Shown here one piece after another: positions 37,093 through 45,133 of a DNA stretch of 64,000 nucleotides (positions are counted from its first letter, which is position 1; every line of letters starts with the position of its first letter). The notes under the pieces are model-generated. The model was not told the DNA's origin, searched no databases, and saw nothing but the letters and a program-made list of their open reading frames with translations. A program made the position numbers and the translations under genes. This DNA comes from Adhaeribacter radiodurans (GTDB lineage Bacteria > Bacteroidota > Bacteroidia > Cytophagales > Hymenobacteraceae). The stretch lies in NCBI RefSeq assembly GCF_014075995.1, contig NZ_CP055153.1:4278001-4342000 (forward strand), read 5' to 3'.

Positions 37093-37509
37093 ATTACATT
37101 CGTTTACTTCTCTTTAACTTATTTACTAAAATAGATTCTGTTACACCAAGCCAGCCTGGTTACTTCCTCGAAATGCTAAAGAAAAAATAGAACCGCCAAC
37201 TATAGCCTGGAACGGGGCCCAAGTAAAAGCCGTTAATTTTTTAGCCTTTTTACTTGAAAACAATCCTATTTACATTAACCCTTCAGTTTTGGTACAATTC
37301 CTACCTTACTTGGTTTTAAAAAGCTTTCAGTTTTACTTAATAAACTTAATTTATCTGAATTAGTGCGTATTTCTTTGCCTGAAATACGGAAAAGAAGCGC
37401 TTTACCCTAACTCTTGCTAATTGTATTCCGTTGATAGAAATACTCCAAAAATTTAAAAACAAGATTAATAGTTTATTAGTAAAATCCAGCATCTTATTTA
37501 GTAAAAAAA
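37093..37509. other. Intergenic region, possible coding remnant
   Basis: A rightward frame open for about 80 codons (about 37132-37363) has no start codon and reads KPAWLLPRNAKEK, then IEPPTIAWNGAQVKAV. It might be a fragment of a lost gene, but could equally be chance. The rest is A/T-rich. Confidence 0.25.
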
Positions 37510-38049
37510 ATGAAAAAGGCACAAGTAAATATATGGTTGTTCTTTATGCTGCTAGGCTCTGCCTTTGCCGTTGTAAGCTGCGATACAAATGATTTAGATG
37601 AAAATAACCAACGCCTGACAGAAACGGACTTTGTGGTAAAAGCGGCCAATAGCGATTTATTTGAGATTCAAACCGGGCGGCTGGCCTCTATTAAGAGCAA
37701 CCTAACCGAAGTACGGGAATTAGGACAATATCTGGTAATGGAGCATACAAACTCCAGCACGCAACTTAAAAATTTAGCCGAGTTAAAGAAAATTACTATA
37801 CCCGATTCGTTGAGTGAAGATAAACGCGTACACCGGATCCGCCTGGCCAGTCAAACAGGTGCTGCCTTCGATAAAGATTTTGTGAACACCCAAATAATAG
37901 CCCACGACGAAGCTATAAGTTTGTACGAGCAAGCTTCCCGCGAATTGCAGGACCCTGACCTTAAAAATTTCGCTGCCAAAACTTTGGACGCACTCCATAC
38001 GCATCGCGAACAAGTAGTAATGATAAAATCTAAAACCGATGCGCTTTAA
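37510..38049 (+). CDS. DUF4142 family lipoprotein
   Basis: This 179-residue exported protein is of the DUF4142 family, a ferritin-like four-helix-bundle domain of unknown role. The lipoprotein signal ends at VVSCDT (Cys near residue 24). The domain contains TDFVVKAANSDLFEIQTGRLA, RELGQYLVMEHTNSSTQL, FDKDFVNTQIIAHDEAISLYE and KTLDALHTHREQV, with the His/Glu pattern of the family. It is monocistronic and has a strong hairpin terminator. Confidence 0.93.
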   Translation: MKKAQVNIWLFFMLLGSAFAVVSCDTNDLDENNQRLTETDFVVKAANSDLFEIQTGRLASIKSNLTEVRELGQYLVMEHTNSSTQLKNLAELKKITIPDSLSEDKRVHRIRLASQTGAAFDKDFVNTQIIAHDEAISLYEQASRELQDPDLKNFAAKTLDALHTHREQVVMIKSKTDAL

Positions 38050-38078
38050 TTTTTAAATACTTCCTCAATTATTTTAGT

Positions 38079-38123
38079 ACATAAAAAATCCTGTTTCAAG
38101 TCCTGGAACAGGATTTTTTATGT
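38079..38123 (+). terminator. Long hairpin terminator of the DUF4142 gene
   Basis: The 17 bases at 38079-38095 pair perfectly with 38107-38123, and two more pairs close the 7-nt loop. A-run and T-run arms make it bidirectional. It starts 29 bp after the stop codon. Confidence 0.85.
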
Positions 38124-38282
38124 AAATCGTTTTCCAACTATATTGTACTTTCTGCTATATTTTTCGTATTTTTTACTCATTAAAATTTGAAGTTGTTGGG
38201 TTCGTTTTGCTACAAAAGGAAACTAGCCTTTACTTTTCTGGAACCTTGTATTTTAATTTACTATTTTTTTGAACACTAGACT

Positions 38283-39017
38283 ATGAAAAAGCTGCATGTA
38301 AATTGGCTGAGTGATGGTTTGATTGATTTTGAATACAAAAAATACTTATTACTTGATTATTTACAGGGAGTAAAAACTGAATTTGGGGCGCAACGTTTAT
38401 ATCCTGTTTTCTCGGAGCTAATTATGCACTACCAGAACCTGATGCAGATAAAAGAGCATAAAAAATTAGTATACGAACAATTCCCGGAGCGTATTAGTCG
38501 GGCTGATTTTGAGAAACTGGAATTAGTTTACCAAAAAATAGTAGACGACGACGAAACCATGAAAGAGCTGGAAGATATTATTCAATTTGCGGCTCCGTTA
38601 TTTAGTCATGCCGTAGATACCGGCAAAGAAATATACAACACAGTAGAACGCCATCTGGACATAACTCCGGTAGGTATTACGCCAATCTATTTTAACGAGG
38701 GTTATTTATTTTTAGAAGAATTCTGGAGCCAGGAAACCAAAATTTATTTTTATAAAATAACTATCTTTAAGAATACGTACGAACAATACCGGGGCATCCA
38801 CACCCAACACCTGGATACGGTTCGACGCGGCCTGGCTCTTACCCACGAGAGTTTGAAACTGCAGTTAGCCCGCGAAAACCGGAATTTTCCTAATCCAGCT
38901 ACTTTTGCCGTGGTGGCCCGTGCACGGTTTCCGTTTGAGCATTCTATTTTGCCTATTGCTAAACGCTCGCTCGTAAAATACCTGAGTTCGTTAGGTGGGC
39001 TTCCGGTGAACGACTAA
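38283..39017 (+). CDS. Conserved-looking cytosolic protein of unknown function
   Basis: This 244-residue mostly helical protein begins MKKLHVNWLSDGLIDFEYKK. It includes YLQGVKTEFGAQRLYPVFSE, FERISRADFEKLELVYQK-like helices, LDITPVGITPIYFNEGYLFL and a basic C-terminal stretch FAVVARARFPFEHSILPIAKR. It has no signal peptide or membrane segment. It lies 56 bp before the CatE-like gene on the same strand, so the two may be co-transcribed. The family is not recognised, though composition and length mark it as real. Confidence 0.8.
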   Translation: MKKLHVNWLSDGLIDFEYKKYLLLDYLQGVKTEFGAQRLYPVFSELIMHYQNLMQIKEHKKLVYEQFPERISRADFEKLELVYQKIVDDDETMKELEDIIQFAAPLFSHAVDTGKEIYNTVERHLDITPVGITPIYFNEGYLFLEEFWSQETKIYFYKITIFKNTYEQYRGIHTQHLDTVRRGLALTHESLKLQLARENRNFPNPATFAVVARARFPFEHSILPIAKRSLVKYLSSLGGLPVND

Positions 39018-39073
39018 TAGCTTGAAAAAGCTACTTTTTATTCCTTAGTTTTACATTTAACTAACTTACTAAT

Positions 39074-39940
39074 ATGACTCCTTACCTGCTTCCTGCTGCA
39101 ACGTACATTGCTCAGGTAACTTTGCGCACCCAACAGTTACCGGTACTTACCAGTTTTTACGAGCAGGTTATGGGGTTGCAGGTTATTGAACAAGAGTCTA
39201 ATAAGATTCATTTATCAGCCAATGGTCAACATCCGGCTTTGCTGGTACTGGAACAAGACGATACGGCACCCCGTCAAAATCCGCAACAGCCAGGTTTATT
39301 TCACGTGGCTTACTTGGTATCGAGCCGCCTAGAGCTGGCTCGATGGTGGCAGCATTTTTCGCAAACTGGTTGGCCGGTGCAAGGTTTCGGCGATCATCGG
39401 GTAAGTGAAGCCATTTACCTCGCCGACCCCGATGGCAATGGCATCGAAATTTACGCCGATCGGCCGCGGTCAACCTGGCCTATCCAAAACGGGCAAGTAC
39501 AAATGACCACGGAGCCAGTAGATATAGAAGGTTTGTTACGGGAAATACCTGTACCGGATAAACCCTGGTCGGGTATAGCGGCAGAAACGGGTATTGGTCA
39601 CATTCATTTGCAGGTGAGTAATTTAAATCAGGCGCGGCAATTTTACCACCAATTATTAGGATTTGCTATCATGCAGGAGTCGTACCCGGGAGCTTTATTT
39701 GTAGCGGCTGGCGGCTATCACCACCATATTGGTTTAAATACCTGGCGTAGCCGCAATGCCGCTTCCCGCAACCCGGCAGCTACTGGCTTAGCTTCTTTTG
39801 TTATAAAAGTACCCGATGCTTCGGTTCTTACCGAACTCACTACCCATATGCAGCAAGCTTCCTTTCACCCCCAACTAATAACAGAAAATAGCATTCAGGT
39901 GCAGGACAAAGATGGCATTACCCTAATTTTAACGGCCTGA
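39074..39940 (+). CDS. VOC-family dioxygenase (CatE/catechol 2,3-dioxygenase-like)
   Basis: This 288-residue protein has two vicinal-oxygen-chelate modules. The first (about 10-130) has VTLRTQQLPVLTSFYEQVMG, LFHVAYLV and YLADPDGNGIEIYADRP; the second (about 165-288) has GIGHIHLQVSNLNQARQFYH, and DGITLILT near the end. Metal ligands would be His in HVAYLV and HIHLQV and Glu in GIEIYAD. The order and length match CatE-type proteins. Whether it opens catechols or acts on a thiol adduct cannot be read from sequence. It may form an operon with the gene at 38283. Confidence 0.9.
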   Translation: MTPYLLPAATYIAQVTLRTQQLPVLTSFYEQVMGLQVIEQESNKIHLSANGQHPALLVLEQDDTAPRQNPQQPGLFHVAYLVSSRLELARWWQHFSQTGWPVQGFGDHRVSEAIYLADPDGNGIEIYADRPRSTWPIQNGQVQMTTEPVDIEGLLREIPVPDKPWSGIAAETGIGHIHLQVSNLNQARQFYHQLLGFAIMQESYPGALFVAAGGYHHHIGLNTWRSRNAASRNPAATGLASFVIKVPDASVLTELTTHMQQASFHPQLITENSIQVQDKDGITLILTA

Positions 39941-40039
39941 AAATAATTAAGCAATATTTTTAAAGGAAATAACCAGTAAGCGGCAATTTCATTTTTGTTC
40001 TTTCAAGATATTTTCTAATTTCGTGCCACCAATTCACCT

Positions 40040-40111
40040 GCTTCCGTAGTTCAATGGATAGAATGTTGGTTTCCGGTACCAATGATAGGGGTTCGAATCC
40101 CTTCGGGAGCA
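40040..40111 (+). tRNA. tRNA-Arg(CCG)
   Basis: A full cloverleaf folds by eye. The acceptor is GCTTCCG (40040-40046) with CGGGAGC (40104-40110), the D-arm GTTC/GAAT-like, the anticodon stem TTGGT (40066-40070) with ACCAA (40078-40082), anticodon CCG at 40073-40075, and the T-arm AGGGG/CCCTT around TTCGAAT. The discriminator is A at 40111 and CCA is not encoded. CCG reads the CGG arginine codon. Confidence 0.93.
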
Positions 40112-40119
40112 CTGAAAAA

Positions 40120-40149
40120 CCTCTTAGCAATGAGCTAAGGGGCTTTTTT
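40120..40149 (+). terminator. Terminator of the tRNA-Arg gene
   Basis: CCTCTTAGC (40120-40128) pairs with GCTAAGGGG (40134-40142) over a 5-nt loop with one G-T pair, followed directly by a T-run. It begins 8 bp after the tRNA end. Confidence 0.9.
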
Positions 40150-40468
40150 ATTTTATTCGGATATATTTAGGACCCCAATTAGTTTATATTATACTCCTTT
40201 TAGACGTAATATTTAGGTATTGTCGAAATGACAACTCGTTAGTTAAAAGGATTAATCATTCTGTAAGAGCACATATTATCATAGAATTTCCGATATCACA
40301 CTACTATAAATATATGGTAAGGATCAGTAAATTTATCATAAAACTGATTATTAGACTCATTTAGAGATTTATCCATTTAGAGATTTGTGGTTACCATTCC
40401 CCTTATCTTTTCACTCGACTTTTATCCAACCTTTAAAGCTTACCTAAAAATAAATGAAATATTTTTTT
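40150..40468. other. Intergenic region between tRNA-Arg and the second PadR module
   Basis: It holds a 13-bp direct repeat CATTTAGAGATTT at 40358-40370 and 40374-40386 (period 16), which could be a protein-binding site for the module downstream. No copy of the tRNA 3' end that would mark an integration site is visible. Confidence 0.4.
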
Positions 40469-40508
40469 GAATACATAATATGTTTATGCATATTTAAGTT
40501 ATGTATTC
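40469..40508 (+). promoter_or_regulatory. Palindromic operator over the PadR start codon
   Basis: GAATACATA (40469-40477) is perfectly mirrored by TATGTATTC (40500-40508), whose ATG is the PadR start. A nested ATATG/CATAT pair (40478-40482, 40489-40493) lies inside. PadR proteins typically bind sites built from ATGT/ACAT half-sites, both present here, so autorepression is likely. Confidence 0.6.
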
Positions 40509-40839
40509 AAAAGATTTAGTGAAAGGCACCCTGCAACCTATTATTCTCAAACTATTGGAAGAAAATAGAAGAATGTACGGCTATGAAATTACCCAGAAAG
40601 TCAAAGAACTGACCCAGGGAAAGATAGAGATCACGGAAGGAGCTTTGTATCCCAGCCTGCACAAACTAGAGGCCGATGGAATATTGCAGACCGAGGAAGA
40701 ATATATTGGCAAAAGATTGCGTAAATATTATTCCTTAACCCAGAAAGGTGATTCGGTTGTGGCTCATAAAGTAAAAGAACTCACTGACTTTATCGCCACC
40801 ATGAATATCCTTTTAAAACCTAAAACAACCGGGCAATGA
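40501..40839 (+). CDS. PadR-family transcriptional regulator
   Basis: This 112-residue winged-helix PadR protein has KGTLQPIILKLLEENRRMYGYEIT, ITEGALYPSLHKLEADGIL and KRLRKYYSLTQKGDSVV, followed by a C-terminal helix. It is the short (PadR-s2-like) type, binding DNA as a dimer. The gene overlaps the next by ATGA (40836-40839), so they are coupled. A large palindrome covers its start codon. Codon choice here and in the next two genes favours ATC and CTG more than in neighbours, hinting at a different origin. Confidence 0.94.
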   Translation: MYSKDLVKGTLQPIILKLLEENRRMYGYEITQKVKELTQGKIEITEGALYPSLHKLEADGILQTEEEYIGKRLRKYYSLTQKGDSVVAHKVKELTDFIATMNILLKPKTTGQ

Positions 40840-41252
40840 AATTAACGAAAGACCAAATACTATTCATTGAACAAGACATTCGGGAAAGAGGAATAACTAT
40901 GGAAAAACTAGCGGACAGTTTGCTCGACCATATCTGCTGTTCCATTGAGAGTGGCCCGGAAAGTGACTTTGCCACCGCCTATGCCCACTCCTTAACCTCC
41001 TTTGGAAAAGAAGGTATCCAGAAAATCCAACAGGAGATCAAGCTTCAGTTACTATTTAAAAAAGAAATAATGATGAAAAAGATGATGTATGTATTCGGAT
41101 ATATTGCCGCTTCTCTAGTCACTACCGGATTATTGTTCAAGTTGAACCACTGGCCTGGCGCCACCATCCTGCTGGTGCTGGGAATTGCCTTGCTGAACCT
41201 GGGGTTTTTACCACTGTACTTCTACGAACGCTACAAAATGGCCACCAGCTAA
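40836..41252 (+). CDS. Two-helix membrane protein co-transcribed with PadR
   Basis: This is a 138-residue protein with a soluble helical N-terminal half (RERGITMEKLADSLLDHICC, DFATAYAHSLTSFGKEGIQKI) and two membrane helices (about 84-102 and 110-128) joined by KLNHWPGA. The soluble half resembles the partner domains of PadR modules that carry a Cys-Cys near an LxDHxCC motif. The hairpin with HWPGA resembles the GldL-type membrane hairpin. As the overlapping partner of PadR it is probably a membrane sensor or target, but this is inference. Confidence 0.75.
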   Translation: MKLTKDQILFIEQDIRERGITMEKLADSLLDHICCSIESGPESDFATAYAHSLTSFGKEGIQKIQQEIKLQLLFKKEIMMKKMMYVFGYIAASLVTTGLLFKLNHWPGATILLVLGIALLNLGFLPLYFYERYKMATS

Positions 41253-41501
41253 GCGCCCTTAATTATTCTCCTCTTACCTTAATGGAGGCAAGAGTGAATC
41301 TCAGCCTGTTCGGGTAAACCTACTTTGTGCTTTAACTCTCTTCTCCATCTAAGCAAAATAGACTGGAAAGACTTTCTATTGTCTTTGATTTTAAAATACC
41401 AGTAAAGAATACACTGGACAAGAAGACCTTATTACACGTCATCGTTCCCGTTCTGCTTCTCTTTTTACCAGTCCAGTACTTATATTATACTCCCTAATAT
41501 C

Positions 41502-42203
41502 ATGAAGGCTAAGGCTATCCAAAGTGCACTTTCCCTAATTAAAATCCTTACAATGCTGCCAATAACTTGGATACTAAGTATTCCGGTCCTGGGACAGGAG
41601 CGCCAATACCGCGACCCCCTCCAACCAGAAAAGGGACATTGGCAAATTCAAACGAATCCTGCTGCAAATACGACAGTTATTCAATTTTTTGACGGTCAAA
41701 ACCAGCAGATATACCAGGAAAAGATGACTGGCAAATACATTCGGTTGACGGATCGGAACATCGCCAAAATCAATCAGCTATTTGACCAGATTGCGAGTAA
41801 AACGATAGTCCTGGCCCAAGTGGAATCAGAACCGCTCAGTTCCCCTGCTTTCCGGAAACTGGCTTTTCAAAATAACAAAAAACAAAGCTGGCGGGAAAAT
41901 GAAAGCAGTGCTTCCCCACTGAATGTAGCTGCCAGCTTAAAAGTACACGCCTTTCAGATTTATAATACGGATAAAGTGGAGTTGAATTTTCGGAACCCTG
42001 ATCAGAAAAGAGTGATTATACAGGTATTCACCCAGGATAGGTACTCCATTTACAAGGAGATCACCAGGGAAATAGATTACAAGCGTAGTTTTGATTTTAC
42101 AGCAATAGGATACGGGAAGTATAAATTAGTGGTTTCTCCGCTGAAAGGAAGGCCAAGATTTATGAAACAAATAGAAATAAAACCTGGTAGGCAGCTTCTT
42201 TAA
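41502..42203 (+). CDS. Secreted protein of unknown function
   Basis: This 233-residue exported protein has a long N-terminal hydrophobic segment (about 8-30, ending VLGQ). The mature part begins RQYRDPLQPEKGHWQIQTN and includes TTVIQFFDGQNQQIYQEKM, RLTDRNIAKINQLFDQIA and a C-terminal beta domain (FQIYNTDKVELNFRNPDQKR, YGKYKLVVSPLKGR). It follows the PadR membrane pair by 249 bp in the same direction. The family is not recognised. Codon use resembles the PadR pair rather than the surroundings. Confidence 0.75.
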   Translation: MKAKAIQSALSLIKILTMLPITWILSIPVLGQERQYRDPLQPEKGHWQIQTNPAANTTVIQFFDGQNQQIYQEKMTGKYIRLTDRNIAKINQLFDQIASKTIVLAQVESEPLSSPAFRKLAFQNNKKQSWRENESSASPLNVAASLKVHAFQIYNTDKVELNFRNPDQKRVIIQVFTQDRYSIYKEITREIDYKRSFDFTAIGYGKYKLVVSPLKGRPRFMKQIEIKPGRQLL

Positions 42204-42403
42204 AATAAGCAGGCGGATGCTCTATTAGCCGATTAAAAAAAGAATAAAAATAGGGAGGAGAGAAGCGTCAAAGATCCAGATTAAAAAAACGCAAAAATTA
42301 GCCCGCATAATTAGTAAGCCGGAATCAAGATTGATAAGGTAACTCATATTTTACTTTATCCGGTCCGTTCGGCCTATTATTAAGCTATTACAAGCATCTT
42401 ATT

Positions 42404-42949
42404 TTATAATGATTTAATATCAGCCGCTACCCGCGACAAATCATGATTAAACTGATGCCCGCCACTTTCAATGGAACGCGCCGCCGCCTGCGGCAAAAGC
42501 TGCTGGTAGCGGGCTAGCTGCTCAAAGGGAACCACATCGTCATCCCGGCAATGGTAAAGAAAAGCGGTTATTTTATCTGGTAGTTTACCGGGAAAATCAT
42601 CTGGTAGTTTTAAGCCCTGCACCCAATTTTCATCTCCGCTCCAAAAAGGAGTGGCCAAAAGAAAAATCCCGGCAATGTTTTTAGGAGCTTGTTTTTCAGA
42701 CAAGTATTTGAGGAGCATGGAAGCGCCCAGCGAGTGCGCCACCAGAATAATTTGGTTCGGTAAAAGCATTATTTCCTGATGGATTTGCTGTAGCCAACCA
42801 AAATCTGGTAACGCTTTATTGGAGGGCATCCGCGGATAGTGCACCTGGTAAGTTGCTCCCAATGCTGTTTGTAAAGACACTACTAACAGGGCATCTTCTT
42901 CATATCCTTCGTCCCCGCCACCTTGAATAAATAGTACCTGTTGCTTCAT
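42404..42949 (-). CDS. RBBP9/YdeN-like serine hydrolase
   Basis: This is a 181-residue small alpha/beta hydrolase. The oxyanion start is VLFIQGGGDEGYEEDA, the nucleophile Ser lies in ILVAHSLGASML (near residue 74), the acid Asp in YHCRDDDVVPF, and the His in SGGHQFNHD. The length and the missing lid fit the RBBP9/YdeN family. The cytosolic substrate is unknown. It is monocistronic. Confidence 0.9.
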   Translation of the reverse strand: MKQQVLFIQGGGDEGYEEDALLVVSLQTALGATYQVHYPRMPSNKALPDFGWLQQIHQEIMLLPNQIILVAHSLGASMLLKYLSEKQAPKNIAGIFLLATPFWSGDENWVQGLKLPDDFPGKLPDKITAFLYHCRDDDVVPFEQLARYQQLLPQAAARSIESGGHQFNHDLSRVAADIKSL

Positions 42950-43430
42950 CTCGGAATAGTTTATTAAACTAAAAAGTTTCTAAAAAGATTTTTCAAATTG
43001 ATTATGCACGGTACAAATCTCGGCAACAAAAATGAAATAATGGTGGGGTAGATGCGACAAGCTTCGGGGTAGAATGCGTAAAATGTAGTTCACCCGACGT
43101 TGATAAATAGTAATAGATTGAATATTTATTTGCATAAGCGGGCAGAAGGAAAGGTAATAGCTTACTCTGTTTCTTATAAATGTACCAGAATAGGCGTTTA
43201 GAATAGTTCCGCTCCAAAGACTGGAAAAGCAGTTTTTTAAAATTAAGGTAATATGTTAAATTTGGGCTATATTATGGTTTTGTACAATTAAGAAGCAGAA
43301 ACAGTTAGGCCTTTTTTCGTTGCTGGATTATTACCAGAGTAGTGCCCACCTCCGAGAATTATTCCTGCTATATTCTCCTGAATTCTAGCCTTCCAGATAT
43401 TTATACCTTGTTGCAGGAAGGTTTTTATTA
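42950..43430. other. Intergenic region
   Basis: A 71-codon minus-strand frame (43002-43217) lacks protein-like composition. A TAAATTTG box at 43257-43264 fits the -7 consensus on the plus strand, but no gene follows it. Nothing else is seen. Confidence 0.35.
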
Positions 43431-43712
43431 CTATAACGTCCCTTTTTCAATTTCTTCCAAATAAATAAAATCGGGTGATTGCACGCCTGCGTCTATTCTT
43501 ATTTGCACCAATTTTGGTGATTCAAAAAATTGTTTGGCATTATCCAAAGAATTCCACTCTGAAAAGTGTACAATTTTTTCTGCATTATTATCATATTTCA
43601 AAACCTGATAAGAAATTTCACCTGCCTCTTTTCTGATAACAGAGGCGTCATCAAATATTTTTTTCCATTCTTGATAGTTTTTTACTTCGTGGATGATTAA
43701 TACGTATTTCAT
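43431..43712 (-). CDS. ABM-fold (antibiotic biosynthesis monooxygenase-like) protein
   Basis: This 93-residue dimeric alpha-beta barrel-type protein begins MKYVLIIHEVKNYQEWKKIF, followed by EISYQVLKYDNNAEKIVHFSEW, SLDNAKQFFESPKLVQIR and SPDFIYLEEIE. This order of strands and helices matches the ABM superfamily, which includes small monooxygenases and cyclases. No catalytic residues can be assigned. It is a single gene. Confidence 0.8.
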   Translation of the reverse strand: MKYVLIIHEVKNYQEWKKIFDDASVIRKEAGEISYQVLKYDNNAEKIVHFSEWNSLDNAKQFFESPKLVQIRIDAGVQSPDFIYLEEIEKGTL

Positions 43713-43841
43713 TTTTACTAATTCTAAGTTAACAATTAATTCTAGTTAGATATACCAATAAGTATTTAGTAAAATAAGCCTAATACATCAATTCTCAACT
43801 ATTAAGATTTATTTGGTAGATGTGTACTTACACTTTCAGGA

Positions 43842-43890
43842 AACGTTCTTGGCTTTGCGATGGCTTAGCTGCCGTGAAGCCAAGAACGTT
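43842..43890. repeat. Isolated 14-bp inverted repeat
   Basis: AACGTTCTTGGCTT (43842-43855) is perfectly repeated in reverse complement at 43877-43890. After one mismatch, CAGG/CCTG (43837-43840 with 43892-43895) extend it. The 21-nt spacer contains GGC/GCC. It has no T-run and no adjacent gene end. Confidence 0.6.
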
Positions 43891-43942
43891 GCCTGATGAT
43901 TTTTCATTTTCCACCTTTTTAATCTAGCTGCTTTTGGGCTAA

Positions 43943-44083
43943 TCAGATTTGTTTATTTGAATCCTCAAATGGAACAATGTATGCTTTTATTTTAGAGCCC
44001 ATAGGGTTATACAATTCTGCCCTATATTTTTCTGGAGTTAAATCCTTTATTACTATAATTTCTAATAAGGAAAGAAATTCCAC
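43943..44083 (-). CDS. Possible small protein or C-terminal gene fragment
   Basis: The minus strand reads VEFLSLLEIIVIKDLTPEK then YRAELYNPMGSKIKAYIVPF and EDSNKQI to a stop. The sequence is protein-like (PEKYRAELYNPMG, KAYIVPFED). A GTG at 44083 is the only plausible start, and an in-frame stop lies just upstream of it. It could be a 46-residue protein or the end of a lost gene. The rest of the 43713-44300 gap carries the inverted repeat at 43842-43890. Confidence 0.3.
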   Translation of the reverse strand: MEFLSLLEIIVIKDLTPEKYRAELYNPMGSKIKAYIVPFEDSNKQI

Positions 44084-44300
44084 TCCTAAGAACTAGTCCG
44101 TATAATACGATTATGGCTATAAATCTTGAATTTTTATCCGGTTATAGTCAATTAAAATTTTCATTGAAATGGATAGTTAGTTTAAAAACTATATTATAAT
44201 AATTTAAATAATAAGACTTATCCATTTAAATTATTATAAATTTATGTCCACAAGAAGCATATTAAATAATAATTTTCTATTTGCTTCGTTTTTATTTTAA

Positions 44301-44618
44301 GTGCTTCGGTTTAAAAACTATATCGCCTTTTTTCTCTTGCTGTTGTTTGTGCGGGTATTAGCTCCGGAAACAACCGTATTGGCGTTTCATTCGCACGAGC
44401 ATACCGAAGATTCGCAGGGGCTTGGCTGTAAATTTGAAAAAAAACACCAACACTGCCATATTCATGATCTTTTTAATGCCCCTTTTGCGCCAGCGCAAAC
44501 CATTGCTATAAAAGTAATAACTCCTACTTTTACTGATGCTTACGCCACTAATTGTTCCTTCGTCTGGAAATATGCTTTTCCCAATAATTGCGACTTACGT
44601 GGTCCTCCTATAGTTTAG
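44301..44618 (+). CDS. Small His/Cys-rich exported protein
   Basis: This is a 105-residue protein starting at a GTG, with an N-terminal hydrophobic segment (about 7-22). A histidine-rich patch follows (FHSHEHTEDSQ, KKHQHCHIHDLF), and the C-terminus is CDLRGPPIV. Bacteroidota genomes carry similar HxHEH proteins ending RGPP next to metal-efflux or TonB-receptor genes, which suggests divalent metal binding in the periplasm. No metal transporter is adjacent here. The family has no established function. Confidence 0.65.
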   Translation: MLRFKNYIAFFLLLLFVRVLAPETTVLAFHSHEHTEDSQGLGCKFEKKHQHCHIHDLFNAPFAPAQTIAIKVITPTFTDAYATNCSFVWKYAFPNNCDLRGPPIV

Positions 44619-45133
44619 GATACTTTTTATATCTACAGCAACTTTTTGTAAGGTAGCATTATTTGATTTGTTAGGCAGTTGCTTATCTAAGAAAGAGGAT
44701 ATTTATATCCGGAAACCTTTGTTTACTACTGCATTGATTTACTTATAATGTTTTTCCTGAATAACTTATACCCAACAGTACTAAGGAATTTAACAATAAA
44801 GCCACTGCTAAAAAACCAATATAGGATTTTATAACTGATACGCATAATGGCAATTGTCTTTCTTTATTCTCTGTTCCTGAAGACTTTTATAGATAAGCCG
44901 GAAGTATCCGGCAAATAAGTAGCACCTGGTTTTTTCTAACTTGTCCTGTTATCATTTTTGTTGGAATAAGATCTTGAAAACTTTTGCTTTTATCTATATA
45001 AATTTTTAGAAATTAATCCTTTTCCAAGTAAGTGCAGCCTAAATTAAGGTTAGCACGCCAGCTTTTAAATTAATAACTGTTTTAACAGTAATATAAATAT
45101 TTGAAGCTTAACCACCATATAAACTATGCTCTT
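44619..45133. other. Intergenic region with a possible membrane-protein remnant
   Basis: On the minus strand a frame open at 44743-44886 reads KERQLPLCVSVIKSYIGFLA then VALLLNSLVLLGISYSG. It contains a membrane-helix-like stretch but no ATG, perhaps a gene fragment. A 16-bp element GCCGGAAGTATCCGGC (44897-44912) recurs with one change at 51569-51584. Confidence 0.25.

Noticed and set aside
40358-40386. 13-bp direct repeat as a possible start of a repeat array
   Set aside because: Only two copies exist, so it is noted as a possible binding site rather than an array.
40040-42203. A genomic island integrated at tRNA-Arg
   Set aside because: No integrase is present and no second copy of the tRNA 3' end is visible; only codon use hints at transfer.
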